5,454 bases of DNA from an uncultured Collinsella sp. Lineage in GTDB: Bacteria; Actinomycetota; Coriobacteriia; Coriobacteriales; Coriobacteriaceae. How positions within the stretch are numbered: the first letter of the stretch is position 1; each line of letters opens with the position of its first letter. The notes below the pieces were generated by a model that did no database searches, had not been told where the DNA came from, and saw only the letters and a list, made by a program, of their open reading frames with translations. The stretch lies in NCBI GenBank assembly GCA_937989875.1, contig CALKBO010000021.1, positions 1 to 5,454 of the forward strand, written 5' to 3'. This document shows positions 1-5,454 of this stretch, piece after piece. The position numbers and the translations under genes were made by a program.

Positions 1-42
1 TCACGGTGCTCATTTCCCAGTGATCACTCGGACCACTTCTTA
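1..42. other. Left-edge stretch of unclear content
   Basis: This short stretch before the first gene cannot be assigned. Frame 1 is open from the edge into the GTG at 43, so it could be N-terminal coding sequence of the priming transferase. Frame 2 ends in TAG at 41-43, overlapping that GTG by one base, the classic layout of a translationally coupled upstream gene. Frame 3 ends in TGA at 21-23. A 10-bp perfect palindrome (agtgatcact) lies at 19-28. I see no Shine-Dalgarno sequence and no recognisable -35/-10 pair. Confidence 0.3.
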
Positions 43-56
43 GTGAACATCAACAT

Positions 57-59
57 GGG
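57..59 (+). other. Probable one-base (+G) frameshift in the priming transferase start
   Basis: As read, ATG 55 is followed by GGACAACTC and leads into a meaningless frame. With two G instead of three after the AT, it reads M-D-N-S-R-L-A-Y-R-T-A-K-R-A-F-D, running straight into the conserved transferase sequence. Frame 1 before the site and frame 2 after it are both open. Either a base error or a real slippage site would produce this. Confidence 0.7.
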
Positions 60-106
60 ACAACTCGCGCCTTGCCTACCGCACCGCCAAGCGCGCCTTC
101 GACATC

Positions 107-688
107 GTGTTCAGCGGCTGCGTGCTGGCCGTCATCGCCATACCCAGCCTTGTGCTCGCCGCTGCCATCCGCCTGGAGAGCGAGGGCAACCCGTTCTACA
201 GCCAGATACGCGTGGGCCAGACCCACCGCGACGGCAGCCTGTCCACCTTCCGCATGTGGAAGTTCCGCAGCATGTACAAGGACGCCGACGAGCGCCTCGC
301 CGAGCTCAAGGAGCAGAACGAGATTGCCGGCGCCATGTTCAAGATGAGGGACGACCCTCGTGTAACGAAGATCGGCAAGTTCATCCGCAAGCACTCCATC
401 GATGAGTTCCCGCAGTTCCTCAACGTGTTCCTTGGCCAGATGTCCGTCGTGGGCCCGCGCCCGCCTCTGCCGAACGAGGTGGCGGAGTACACCGAGTACG
501 ACCTGCAGCGCCTGGCCGTGAAGCCCGGGATCACCGGCTGGTGGCAGGTGACGGAGCGCAATTCGACCGGGTTCGACGGCATGGTCCGCCGAGACCTGGA
601 GTACATCGCCAACCGGGGCATTTTTACCGACCTCAAGATCGTTGTCCTCACGGTGATCGAGGTCATCACCGGTAAGGGTGCGTGCTAA
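107..688 (+). CDS. Priming sugar-phosphate transferase (undecaprenyl-phosphate glycosylphosphotransferase, WcaJ/PglC family)
   Basis: This enzyme transfers a sugar-1-phosphate from a nucleotide sugar to undecaprenyl phosphate, the first committed step of glycan assembly on the cytoplasmic side of the membrane. Counting from the GTG at 107, residues 5-21 form a hydrophobic re-entrant membrane segment with a helix-breaking Pro13. FYSQIRVGQ (30-38) and FRMWKFRSM (48-56) are family motifs. D99-E100 in SIDEFPQ is the catalytic Asp-Glu pair, followed by SVVGPRPP (113-120) and KPGITGWWQV. The size fits the small, catalytic-domain-only class (about 200 aa). Homology clearly continues upstream of 107: the codons from about 68 read LAYRTAKRAFDI in the same frame, yet no ATG, GTG or TTG exists between the in-frame stops at 41-46 and 107. 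Removing one G from 57-59 joins this frame to ATG 55 or GTG 43 and gives a protein of about 210-214 aa. GTG 107 is therefore only the first start in the uninterrupted frame. Donor sugar unknown. Confidence 0.88.
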   Translation: MFSGCVLAVIAIPSLVLAAAIRLESEGNPFYSQIRVGQTHRDGSLSTFRMWKFRSMYKDADERLAELKEQNEIAGAMFKMRDDPRVTKIGKFIRKHSIDEFPQFLNVFLGQMSVVGPRPPLPNEVAEYTEYDLQRLAVKPGITGWWQVTERNSTGFDGMVRRDLEYIANRGIFTDLKIVVLTVIEVITGKGAC

Positions 689-1464
689 TGCTTCAGGACT
701 ATTCTAAATTCGTTGAGCTCAAGCGCGTTCCCGTAATCGATGTTCCGATCACGGGAACCAATATGTCTGAGTGTGTCGAGTTTCTCACTCGCCATATAGA
801 TGAGCTACATGGCGAATATATTTGCGTTTCCAATGCTCATACCTCGGTTATGGCCCATGACGACCCTTCCTATTGGGCCTGCCAAGCTGACTCCCTCATG
901 TCCGTTCCCGACGGCAAGCCTTTATCTGTCGTCGGACGTAAAACAATAGAGTCTATGGGGCGTGTAACTGGACCCGATCTGATGCGAGAGATATTCAATA
1001 TTTCCTTGCAGCAAGGATGGAGCCATTACTTCTACGGTAACGAGCAGAAGAATCTCGACGCTCTCAAAAATTCACTTCAAGAGGAATATCCAGGCCTGGA
1101 AATCGCTGGCATGGAGCCTTCGGTTTTCCGACCGCTCTCCGACAGCGAGAAGCGAGACCTTTCGCGACGTATCGCTGATTCGGATGCAGACTTCGCATGG
1201 ATTGCTCTTGGCGCGCCCCGTCAAGAAGTTCTTATGCACGAGCTCAAGGGAGGGCCACAACCGTTGATGATCGGTGTTGGCGGAGCGTTCAACGTTCTCG
1301 CCGGCGTGGTGCCAGAGGCGCCGATGTGGATGCAAAACCTGAGTCTCGAGTGGCTATACAGACTTATTCAAGAGCCGAAGCGGCTTTTCAAACGATACCT
1401 CGTAACTAATACGAAATTTCTCTTTTACCAGTTTACAAAAGCCAAACGTAAGGAAGGCAAATAG
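688..1464 (+). CDS. WecG/TagA/CpsF family glycosyltransferase
   Basis: This 258-aa protein belongs to the GT26 family, which adds the second sugar (ManNAc, ManNAcA or a relative) to an undecaprenyl-diphosphate-linked first sugar at the membrane surface. The N-terminal region holds ICVSNAHTSVM and, about 25 residues on, SVPDGKPLSV, whose Asp corresponds to the proposed catalytic Asp of TagA. The middle carries WIALGAPRQE, and the C-terminal part carries GVGGAFNVLAG and LEWLYRLIQEPKR, the membrane-associating basic tail of the family. The usual FD after GVGGA is FN here and the usual RAP is EAP. I chose ATG 688, which overlaps the previous stop as TAATG, over GTG 682; a weak site AAGGG lies at 674-678. 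The gene is visibly poorer in GC (sampled lines 40-52%) than its neighbours and uses codons such as ATA, CTA and TTA, which suggests acquisition from another source. Acceptor and donor sugars cannot be read from sequence. Confidence 0.92.
   Translation: MLQDYSKFVELKRVPVIDVPITGTNMSECVEFLTRHIDELHGEYICVSNAHTSVMAHDDPSYWACQADSLMSVPDGKPLSVVGRKTIESMGRVTGPDLMREIFNISLQQGWSHYFYGNEQKNLDALKNSLQEEYPGLEIAGMEPSVFRPLSDSEKRDLSRRIADSDADFAWIALGAPRQEVLMHELKGGPQPLMIGVGGAFNVLAGVVPEAPMWMQNLSLEWLYRLIQEPKRLFKRYLVTNTKFLFYQFTKAKRKEGK
1451..1457 (+). promoter_or_regulatory. Ribosome binding site for fnlA
   Basis: AGGAAGG ends 7 nt before ATG 1465 and fixes that start. It lies inside the last codons of the WecG-type gene, so fnlA translation depends on the tail of a gene of different composition. 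Confidence 0.8.
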
Positions 1465-2523
1465 ATGAACGATTCGACCACCTTTAAAGACAAGACCCTG
1501 ATGATCACGGGCGGCACCGGCTCGTTCGGCAACACCGTGCTCAAGCACTTCATGAACACCGACCTGGCCGAGATCCGCATCTTCTCGCGCGACGAGAAGA
1601 AGCAGGACGACATGCGCCACCGCCTGCAGGAGAAGTCCCCGGAGCTCGCCTCCAAGGTCCGCTTCTTCATCGGCGACGTCCGCAACGCCCAGAGCGTGCG
1701 CGACGCCATGCACGGCGTGGACTACATCTTCCACGCCGCCGCCCTCAAGCAGGTGCCCTCCTGCGAGTTCTTCCCCATGGAGGCCGTCCGCACCAACGTC
1801 ATCGGCACGGACAACGTCCTGCACGCCGCCATCGAGGAGGGCGTCGACCGCGTCGTGTGCCTGTCCACCGACAAGGCGGCCTACCCCATCAACGCCATGG
1901 GCAAGTCCAAGGCCATGATGGAGTCCATCATCTACGCCAACGCCCGCAACGGCGCCGGCCGCACCACCATCTGCTGCACCCGCTACGGCAACGTCATGTG
2001 CTCGCGCGGCAGCGTCATCCCGCTGTTCATCGACCGCATCCGAAAAGGGGAGCCGCTCACGGTCACCGACCCCAACATGACCCGCTTCCTCATGAACCTG
2101 GACGAGGCGGTCGACCTGGTGCAGTTCGCCTTCGAGCACGCCAACCCCGGCGACCTGTTCATCCAGAAGGCGCCGGCGTCGACCATCGGCGACCTCGCCG
2201 AGGCCGTCCAGGAGGTCTTCGGCCGCGTGGGCACGCAGGTCATCGGCACCCGCCACGGCGAGAAGCTCTTCGAGACCCTCATGACCCGCGAGGAGCGCCT
2301 GCGCGCCGAGGACATGGGCGGCTACTACCGCGTCGCCTGCGACTCGCGCGACCTGAACTACGACAAGTTCGTCGTCGACGGCGAGGTGGAGACCCAGGCC
2401 GACGAGTCCTACACCTCCCACAACACCGAGAGGCTCGACGTGGCTGGCACCATCGCCAAGATCAAGACCGCCGAGTACGTGCAGCTGGCGCTCGAGGGCC
2501 GCGAGCACGAGGCGGTGCAGTAG
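1465..2523 (+). CDS. fnlA: UDP-N-acetylglucosamine 4,6-dehydratase/5-epimerase (FnlA/CapE)
   Basis: This enzyme performs the first step of UDP-L-FucNAc synthesis: NAD(P)-dependent removal of water from UDP-GlcNAc with inversion at C5, giving a 4-keto-6-deoxy-L-arabino sugar in the cytoplasm. It is a 352-aa extended short-chain dehydrogenase, close to the roughly 340-aa family length. The Rossmann loop GGTGSFG is at residues 16-22, FSRDEKKQ at 40-47, GDVRN at 70-74 and HAAALKQVP at 90-98. STDKAAYPINAMGKSK spans 134-149. In it the usual YxxxK is MxxxK (M145, K149), a known CapE/FnlA peculiarity, with D136-K137 as likely catalytic residues. TRFLM (206-210) and RHGEKLFE (263-270) are further family motifs. 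The start follows the previous stop with no gap and has a strong ribosome binding site. Codons end almost entirely in C or G. The inverting FlaA1/PseB branch is the main alternative, but the fnlB and fnlC neighbours settle the assignment. Confidence 0.95.
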   Translation: MNDSTTFKDKTLMITGGTGSFGNTVLKHFMNTDLAEIRIFSRDEKKQDDMRHRLQEKSPELASKVRFFIGDVRNAQSVRDAMHGVDYIFHAAALKQVPSCEFFPMEAVRTNVIGTDNVLHAAIEEGVDRVVCLSTDKAAYPINAMGKSKAMMESIIYANARNGAGRTTICCTRYGNVMCSRGSVIPLFIDRIRKGEPLTVTDPNMTRFLMNLDEAVDLVQFAFEHANPGDLFIQKAPASTIGDLAEAVQEVFGRVGTQVIGTRHGEKLFETLMTREERLRAEDMGGYYRVACDSRDLNYDKFVVDGEVETQADESYTSHNTERLDVAGTIAKIKTAEYVQLALEGREHEAVQ

Positions 2524-2524
2524 G

Positions 2525-3742
2525 GTGCGCGTCCTCGTCACCGGCGCGAAGGGGTTCGTGGGCAGGAACCTCTGCTGCGCCCTCAAGAACATAAGGGACG
2601 GCAAGGACCGCCGCGCCAAATACCAGCAACTCCTTCCCCTCGAGGTCATGGAGTACGACCTCGACTCGGCGCCCGCCGAGCTGGAGGACTACTGCTCCCG
2701 CGCGGACTTCGTCTTCAACATGGCCGGCGTCAACCGCCCCAAGGACCAGTCCGAGTTCATGGAGGGCAACTTCGGGTTCGCCTCCACGCTGCTGGACACC
2801 TTGGAGCGCCACGGCAACAGATGCCCCGTCATGCTCTCCAGCTCCGCGCAGGCGAGCCTCTCGGGCCGCTTCGAGGGTTCTGTCTACGGCGAGTCCAAGC
2901 TGGCGGGGGAGGGCCTGTTCCGGGAGTACTCCGGACGCACGGGCGCCCCGGTGCTCATCTACCGCTTCCCCAACCTCTACGGCAAGTGGTGCCGCCCGCG
3001 CTACAACTCCGCCGTGGCGACCTTCTGCGACGCCATCGCCAACGGCCGCCCCTACGCTGTGAACGACCCCTCCGTGGAGCTGGAGCTCCTCTACATCGAC
3101 GACCTGGTCGGCGAGATGCTGGGCGCCCTGCTGGGGCGTGAGCACCGCTGCGGATACGACGGGCTGGAGCGCGTCGACGGCGACGGGTTCTGCTACGTCC
3201 CCGGCACCGATGTTAAGACCCTGGGCGAGATCGTCCACCTGCTCGACTGCTTCCGTGACAGCCGCGAGACGCTGTCGGTGCCCGACCTTTCCGAGGGCTC
3301 CTTCTCCAAAAAGCTGTGGAGCACGTTCCTGTCCTACTACGAGCCGGGCAACTTCGCCTACGGCCTGAAGCCCAACACGGACGCGCGCGGCTCGTTCACG
3401 GAGTTCCTGCGCACGCCCGAGCGCGGCCAGGTCTCGATCAACGTCTCGAGGCCCGGCATCACCAAGGGCAACCACTGGCACATGAGCAAGTGGGAGAGGT
3501 TCCTGGTGGTCTCCGGCACCGCGAGCATCAAGCTCAGGAAGGTGGGGGAGGACGCCGATGGCAACCCGTTCCCCGTCGACGAGTACACCGTCTCCGGTTC
3601 CGACATGCGAGCCGTGGAGATGATCCCCGGATACACGCACTCCATCACCAACTTGTCCGACACCGAGGACCTCGTGACGGTCATGTGGGCCAACGAGCCC
3701 TTCGACCCCGAGAACCCCGACACCTACTACGAGGAGGTCTAG
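2525..3742 (+). CDS. fnlB: Bifunctional UDP-sugar C3-epimerase/C4-reductase (FnlB/CapF)
   Basis: This 405-aa fusion protein performs the second step of UDP-L-FucNAc synthesis: its cupin domain epimerises C3 of the FnlA product and its dehydrogenase domain reduces the C4 ketone with NADPH, yielding UDP-N-acetyl-L-talosamine. The N-terminal half (about 1-280) is a short-chain dehydrogenase with VTGAKGFVG at 5-13, NMAGVNRP at 65-72, LSSSAQ at 104-109 and YGESK (Y121, K125). The C-terminal cupin (about 281-405) begins with LKPNTDARGSFTEF. It carries KGNHWHMSKWERF, in which H317, H319 and E324 are likely metal ligands, and GYTHSITNLS (H372). The length is somewhat greater than the 369 aa I recall for S. 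aureus CapF. The start is a GTG one base after the fnlA stop; its nearest GAGG (2509-2512) is 12 nt away, so initiation probably relies on coupling. MRVLVTGAKGFVG is a normal family N-terminus and supports this start. Confidence 0.95.
   Translation: MRVLVTGAKGFVGRNLCCALKNIRDGKDRRAKYQQLLPLEVMEYDLDSAPAELEDYCSRADFVFNMAGVNRPKDQSEFMEGNFGFASTLLDTLERHGNRCPVMLSSSAQASLSGRFEGSVYGESKLAGEGLFREYSGRTGAPVLIYRFPNLYGKWCRPRYNSAVATFCDAIANGRPYAVNDPSVELELLYIDDLVGEMLGALLGREHRCGYDGLERVDGDGFCYVPGTDVKTLGEIVHLLDCFRDSRETLSVPDLSEGSFSKKLWSTFLSYYEPGNFAYGLKPNTDARGSFTEFLRTPERGQVSINVSRPGITKGNHWHMSKWERFLVVSGTASIKLRKVGEDADGNPFPVDEYTVSGSDMRAVEMIPGYTHSITNLSDTEDLVTVMWANEPFDPENPDTYYEEV
3731..3737 (+). promoter_or_regulatory. Ribosome binding site for fnlC
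   Basis: GAGGAGG, inside the last codons of fnlB, lies 9 nt before ATG 3747 and fixes the fnlC start. Confidence 0.85.
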
Positions 3743-3746
3743 CCGC

Positions 3747-4928
3747 ATGGGCAAGGACTATTCCGATATCGCATTCAGGGACGACGGCCGCCTGAAGCTC
3801 CTGATCATCGTGGGCACCCGCCCCGAGGTCATCCGCCTGTCCGAGGTCATCAAGAAGTGCCGCCGCCACTTCGACTGCCTGCTGGCGCACACCGGCCAGA
3901 ACTACGACTACACGCTCAACGGCATCTTCTTCCGCGACCTGGAGCTTGCCGACCCGGACGTCTACCTGGACGCCGTGGGCGCCGACCTGGGCGAGACCGT
4001 GGGCAACATCATCGCCGCGAGCTACAAGCTGATGGTCCAGGTCAAGCCCGACGCCCTTCTGATCCTGGGCGACACCAACAGCTGCCTGTCCGCCATCGCG
4101 GCAAAGCGCCTGCACATCCCCATCTTCCACATGGAGGCGGGCAACCGCTGCAAGGACGAGTGCCTGCCAGAGGAGACCAACCGCCGCATCGTCGACGTGA
4201 TCTCCGACGTCAACCTGGCCTACTCCGAGCACGCCCGTCGCTACCTGAAGGACACCGGCTGCGCCCCGGAGCGCACCTACGTCACGGGATCTCCCATGGC
4301 AGAGGTCCTGCGCGCGAACCTGGGCAAGATCGAGGCGAGTGACGTCCTTACCGAGCTCGGCCTGGAGCCGAAGAAGTACATGCTGCTTTCCGCCCACCGC
4401 GAGGAGAACAGCGACACCGAGGCCAACTTCACGAGCCTGTTCACCGCCATCAACGCGCTGGCCGAGAAATACGACATGCCGATCCTGTACTCCTGCCACC
4501 CGCGCTCCCGCAAGCGCCTGGAGGCCACCGGCTTCGAGCTCGACCCGCGCGTGCGCATGCACGAGCCCATGGGCTTCCACGACTACAACTGCCTGCAGAT
4601 GAACGCCTTCGCGGTGGTCTCCGACTCCGGCACCCTGCCCGAGGAGTCCAGCTTCTTCGCGAGCGTCGGCCGCCCGTTCCCGGCAGTGTGCATCCGCACC
4701 TCCACCGAGCGCCCCGAGGCGCTGGACAAGGCCTGCTTCACCCTCGCCGGCATCTCCGAGAGGGGCCTGCTGCAGGCCGTCCACACGGCCGTCGAGCTCG
4801 ACGCGGAGGGGTCGCTGCCCGAGGCACCCGTTCCCGACTACGCCGACGAGACCGTGTCCACCAAGGTGGTCAAGATCATCCAGAGCTACACCGGCGTCGT
4901 GGACAAGATGGTGTGGAGGAAATCTTAG
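3747..4928 (+). CDS. fnlC: UDP-N-acetyl-L-talosamine 2-epimerase (FnlC/CapG), making UDP-L-FucNAc
   Basis: This enzyme inverts C2 of the FnlB product to give UDP-N-acetyl-L-fucosamine, the last step of the pathway. The 393-aa protein belongs to the non-hydrolysing UDP-GlcNAc 2-epimerase (WecB-like) family, a GT-B fold. Residues matching the WecB active site are present: R25 in VGTRPEVIR (22-30), D109 in GDTNS (108-112), E130 in HMEAGNR (128-134), the EETNRRIVD stretch (142-150) and H217 in SAHREEN (215-221). SDSGTLPEES (292-301) and RTSTERPEA (317-325) form the UDP-binding region. A short leader of about 17 residues (GKDYSDIAFRDDGR) before the first beta strand is usual in CapG/FnlC. The gene starts 4 nt after fnlB with a strong ribosome binding site. 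On sequence alone it could be a plain UDP-GlcNAc 2-epimerase making UDP-ManNAc; its place directly behind fnlA and fnlB makes the FucNAc role much more likely. Confidence 0.93.
   Translation: MGKDYSDIAFRDDGRLKLLIIVGTRPEVIRLSEVIKKCRRHFDCLLAHTGQNYDYTLNGIFFRDLELADPDVYLDAVGADLGETVGNIIAASYKLMVQVKPDALLILGDTNSCLSAIAAKRLHIPIFHMEAGNRCKDECLPEETNRRIVDVISDVNLAYSEHARRYLKDTGCAPERTYVTGSPMAEVLRANLGKIEASDVLTELGLEPKKYMLLSAHREENSDTEANFTSLFTAINALAEKYDMPILYSCHPRSRKRLEATGFELDPRVRMHEPMGFHDYNCLQMNAFAVVSDSGTLPEESSFFASVGRPFPAVCIRTSTERPEALDKACFTLAGISERGLLQAVHTAVELDAEGSLPEAPVPDYADETVSTKVVKIIQSYTGVVDKMVWRKS
4915..4920 (+). promoter_or_regulatory. Ribosome binding site for the acyltransferase
   Basis: GGAGGA, in the last codons of fnlC, lies 10 nt before ATG 4931. 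It selects this ATG over the earlier starts in the same frame, which lie inside fnlC. Confidence 0.75.
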
Positions 4929-4930
4929 CC

Positions 4931-5416
4931 ATGGGCGCTGGGTACAGATTGCTTGATGGTATCTCGCGAGCTTATAACAAATTGCTCTTGCTTCCTGCCC
5001 TACGACGCTCCTTTGCATCATGCGGTAAAAACGTAACCATCGGTCGTCGTAGCGAAATTCAGGGGATTGAAAATATTTACATGGGACATGATGTATATAT
5101 TGGCCCAGGAGCAACTTTTCTGACGACCCGTGCGAAGATTCATATCGGCAATTACGTCATGAGCGGCCCTCATCTCACAATTATTACTGGAGACCATCGT
5201 ACAGATGTTCTTGACCGACCCATGATGACGCTTGATGAGTCGGACAAGCTTCCAGAGAATGACCAAGATGTCGTGATCGGCAATGATGTATGGATTGGCA
5301 GCGGCGTAACGATTCTTAAGGGCGTTAGAATTGCCGACCATTGTGTGATTGCTGCCGGTGCGGTAGTGACAAAAGACGTTGGCCCGGAGTTTTCAATCTG
5401 GGGGGTGTTCCTATAG
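4931..5416 (+). CDS. Left-handed beta-helix (hexapeptide) acyltransferase, 3' end probably frameshifted
   Basis: This protein, 161 aa as read, resembles the WbbJ/maltose-acetyltransferase-like O- or N-acyltransferases, which move an acetyl (or other acyl) group from CoA to a sugar; here a glycan sugar or precursor is the likely acceptor. An N-terminal helix (about 1-30) is followed by hexapeptide repeats: NVTIGRRSEI, IYMGHDVYIGPGA, AKIHIGNYVM, then DVVIGNDVWIGSGVTILKG and ADHCVIAAGAVVTKDV. H89 in GDHRTD is the likely catalytic His, on the loop that interrupts the helix. The family normally ends with a motif like SIxGGVPAK. Here it ends SIWGVFL and stops at 5414-5416; one extra G in the run 5400-5405 restores SIWGGVP and an open frame to the window edge. 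The gene starts 2 nt after fnlC. Its GC falls to 38-50% in sampled lines, in sharp contrast to fnlC, so separate origin is likely. Confidence 0.88.
   Translation: MGAGYRLLDGISRAYNKLLLLPALRRSFASCGKNVTIGRRSEIQGIENIYMGHDVYIGPGATFLTTRAKIHIGNYVMSGPHLTIITGDHRTDVLDRPMMTLDESDKLPENDQDVVIGNDVWIGSGVTILKGVRIADHCVIAAGAVVTKDVGPEFSIWGVFL
5400..5405 (+). other. G6 run with probable one-base (-G) frameshift in the acyltransferase
   Basis: Six consecutive G lie between the codons for SI and the premature end VFL-stop. With seven G the frame would read S-I-W-G-G-V-P and stay open through 5454 (continuing I-V-L-S-T-G-K-C-S-P-C-D-R-I). GGVP is a hallmark of this position in hexapeptide acyltransferases, which makes a lost G more likely than a natural stop. 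Confidence 0.65.
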
Positions 5417-5454
5417 TTTTGTCAACTGGTAAATGCTCTCCGTGCGACCGGATC

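Noticed and set aside
19..28. A 10-bp palindrome (agtgatcact) as a possible operator
   Set aside because: It is too short, with no extended symmetry, no second copy and no promoter elements beside it.
43..405. A 120-aa frame starting with GTG at the left edge
   Set aside because: Only its first five codons make sense, as the probable transferase start; after 57-59 it is the out-of-frame reading of the transferase.
1857..2594. A 245-aa plus-strand frame inside fnlA
   Set aside because: It is an Arg/His/Pro/Gly-rich out-of-frame translation of fnlA with no independent ribosome binding site.
1354..2649. A 431-aa reading frame on the minus strand opposite fnlA
   Set aside because: It is the antisense shadow of a GC-biased gene, rich in V, G, A, D, H and L with no family motif, and it spans two gene junctions on the other strand.
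2462..3754. A 430-aa minus-strand reading frame opposite fnlB
   Set aside because: It has the same shadow composition and no recognisable domain; the plus strand carries complete FnlB motifs.
3747..4928. Plain wecB (UDP-GlcNAc to UDP-ManNAc epimerase) for the third fnl gene
   Set aside because: It has the same fold and catalytic residues, but position directly after fnlA and fnlB and the CapG-type leader before the first strand favour fnlC.
5090..5101. An AT-rich stretch (tatatattgg) as a possible -10 promoter element
   Set aside because: It lies inside conserved acyltransferase coding sequence (VYIGPG), has no spaced -35 partner, and no gene starts after it.
3681..5114. A 477-aa minus-strand reading frame opposite fnlC and the acyltransferase start
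   Set aside because: Its length comes from the lack of stops in GC-rich antisense; it crosses three plus-strand genes and shows no motif.

Overview
The window is a single co-directional (+) block of surface-polysaccharide biosynthesis genes with almost no non-coding DNA. Six genes run head to tail: a membrane priming sugar-phosphate transferase (product readable from 107, probably starting at 43 or 55), a WecG/TagA/CpsF-type glycosyltransferase (688-1464), the three-gene UDP-N-acetyl-L-fucosamine (UDP-L-FucNAc) cassette fnlA/fnlB/fnlC (also called capE/capF/capG; 1465-2523, 2525-3742, 3747-4928), and a hexapeptide-repeat acyltransferase (4931-5416 as read, probably continuing past the right edge).

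Organism: the high-GC, C/G-ending codon use of most genes (sampled lines 60-70% GC), the protein styles (for example the GKGAC C-terminus of the priming transferase) and the good Shine-Dalgarno sites suggest a high-GC Gram-positive gut or oral actinobacterium of the class Coriobacteriia (Collinsella/Olsenella-like). This is an inference from recall of family sequences, not a database match.

How the genes work together: the first transferase should load a sugar-1-phosphate onto undecaprenyl phosphate at the inner face of the membrane. The WecG/TagA-type enzyme would add the next sugar. FnlA, FnlB and FnlC convert UDP-GlcNAc stepwise to UDP-L-FucNAc as a building block, and the acyltransferase would decorate a sugar with an acyl (often acetyl) group. 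The transferase that uses UDP-L-FucNAc, the polymerase and the flippase are not in the window. Spacings between consecutive genes are 1-nt overlap, 0, 1, 4 and 2 nt, so the block is almost certainly one operon with translational coupling.

Two things stand out. First, base composition is mosaic: the WecG-type gene and the acyltransferase are clearly poorer in GC (about 38-52% in sampled lines) than the fnl genes and the priming transferase, and the changes fall at gene junctions. Second, the gene at each end of the window appears to carry a one-base frameshift in a run of G (57-59 and 5400-5405). These are either errors near contig ends or real on/off switches. I see no RNA genes, insertion sequences, CRISPR arrays, terminators or convincing promoters, and no wholly new system; the content is a recognisable glycan locus.
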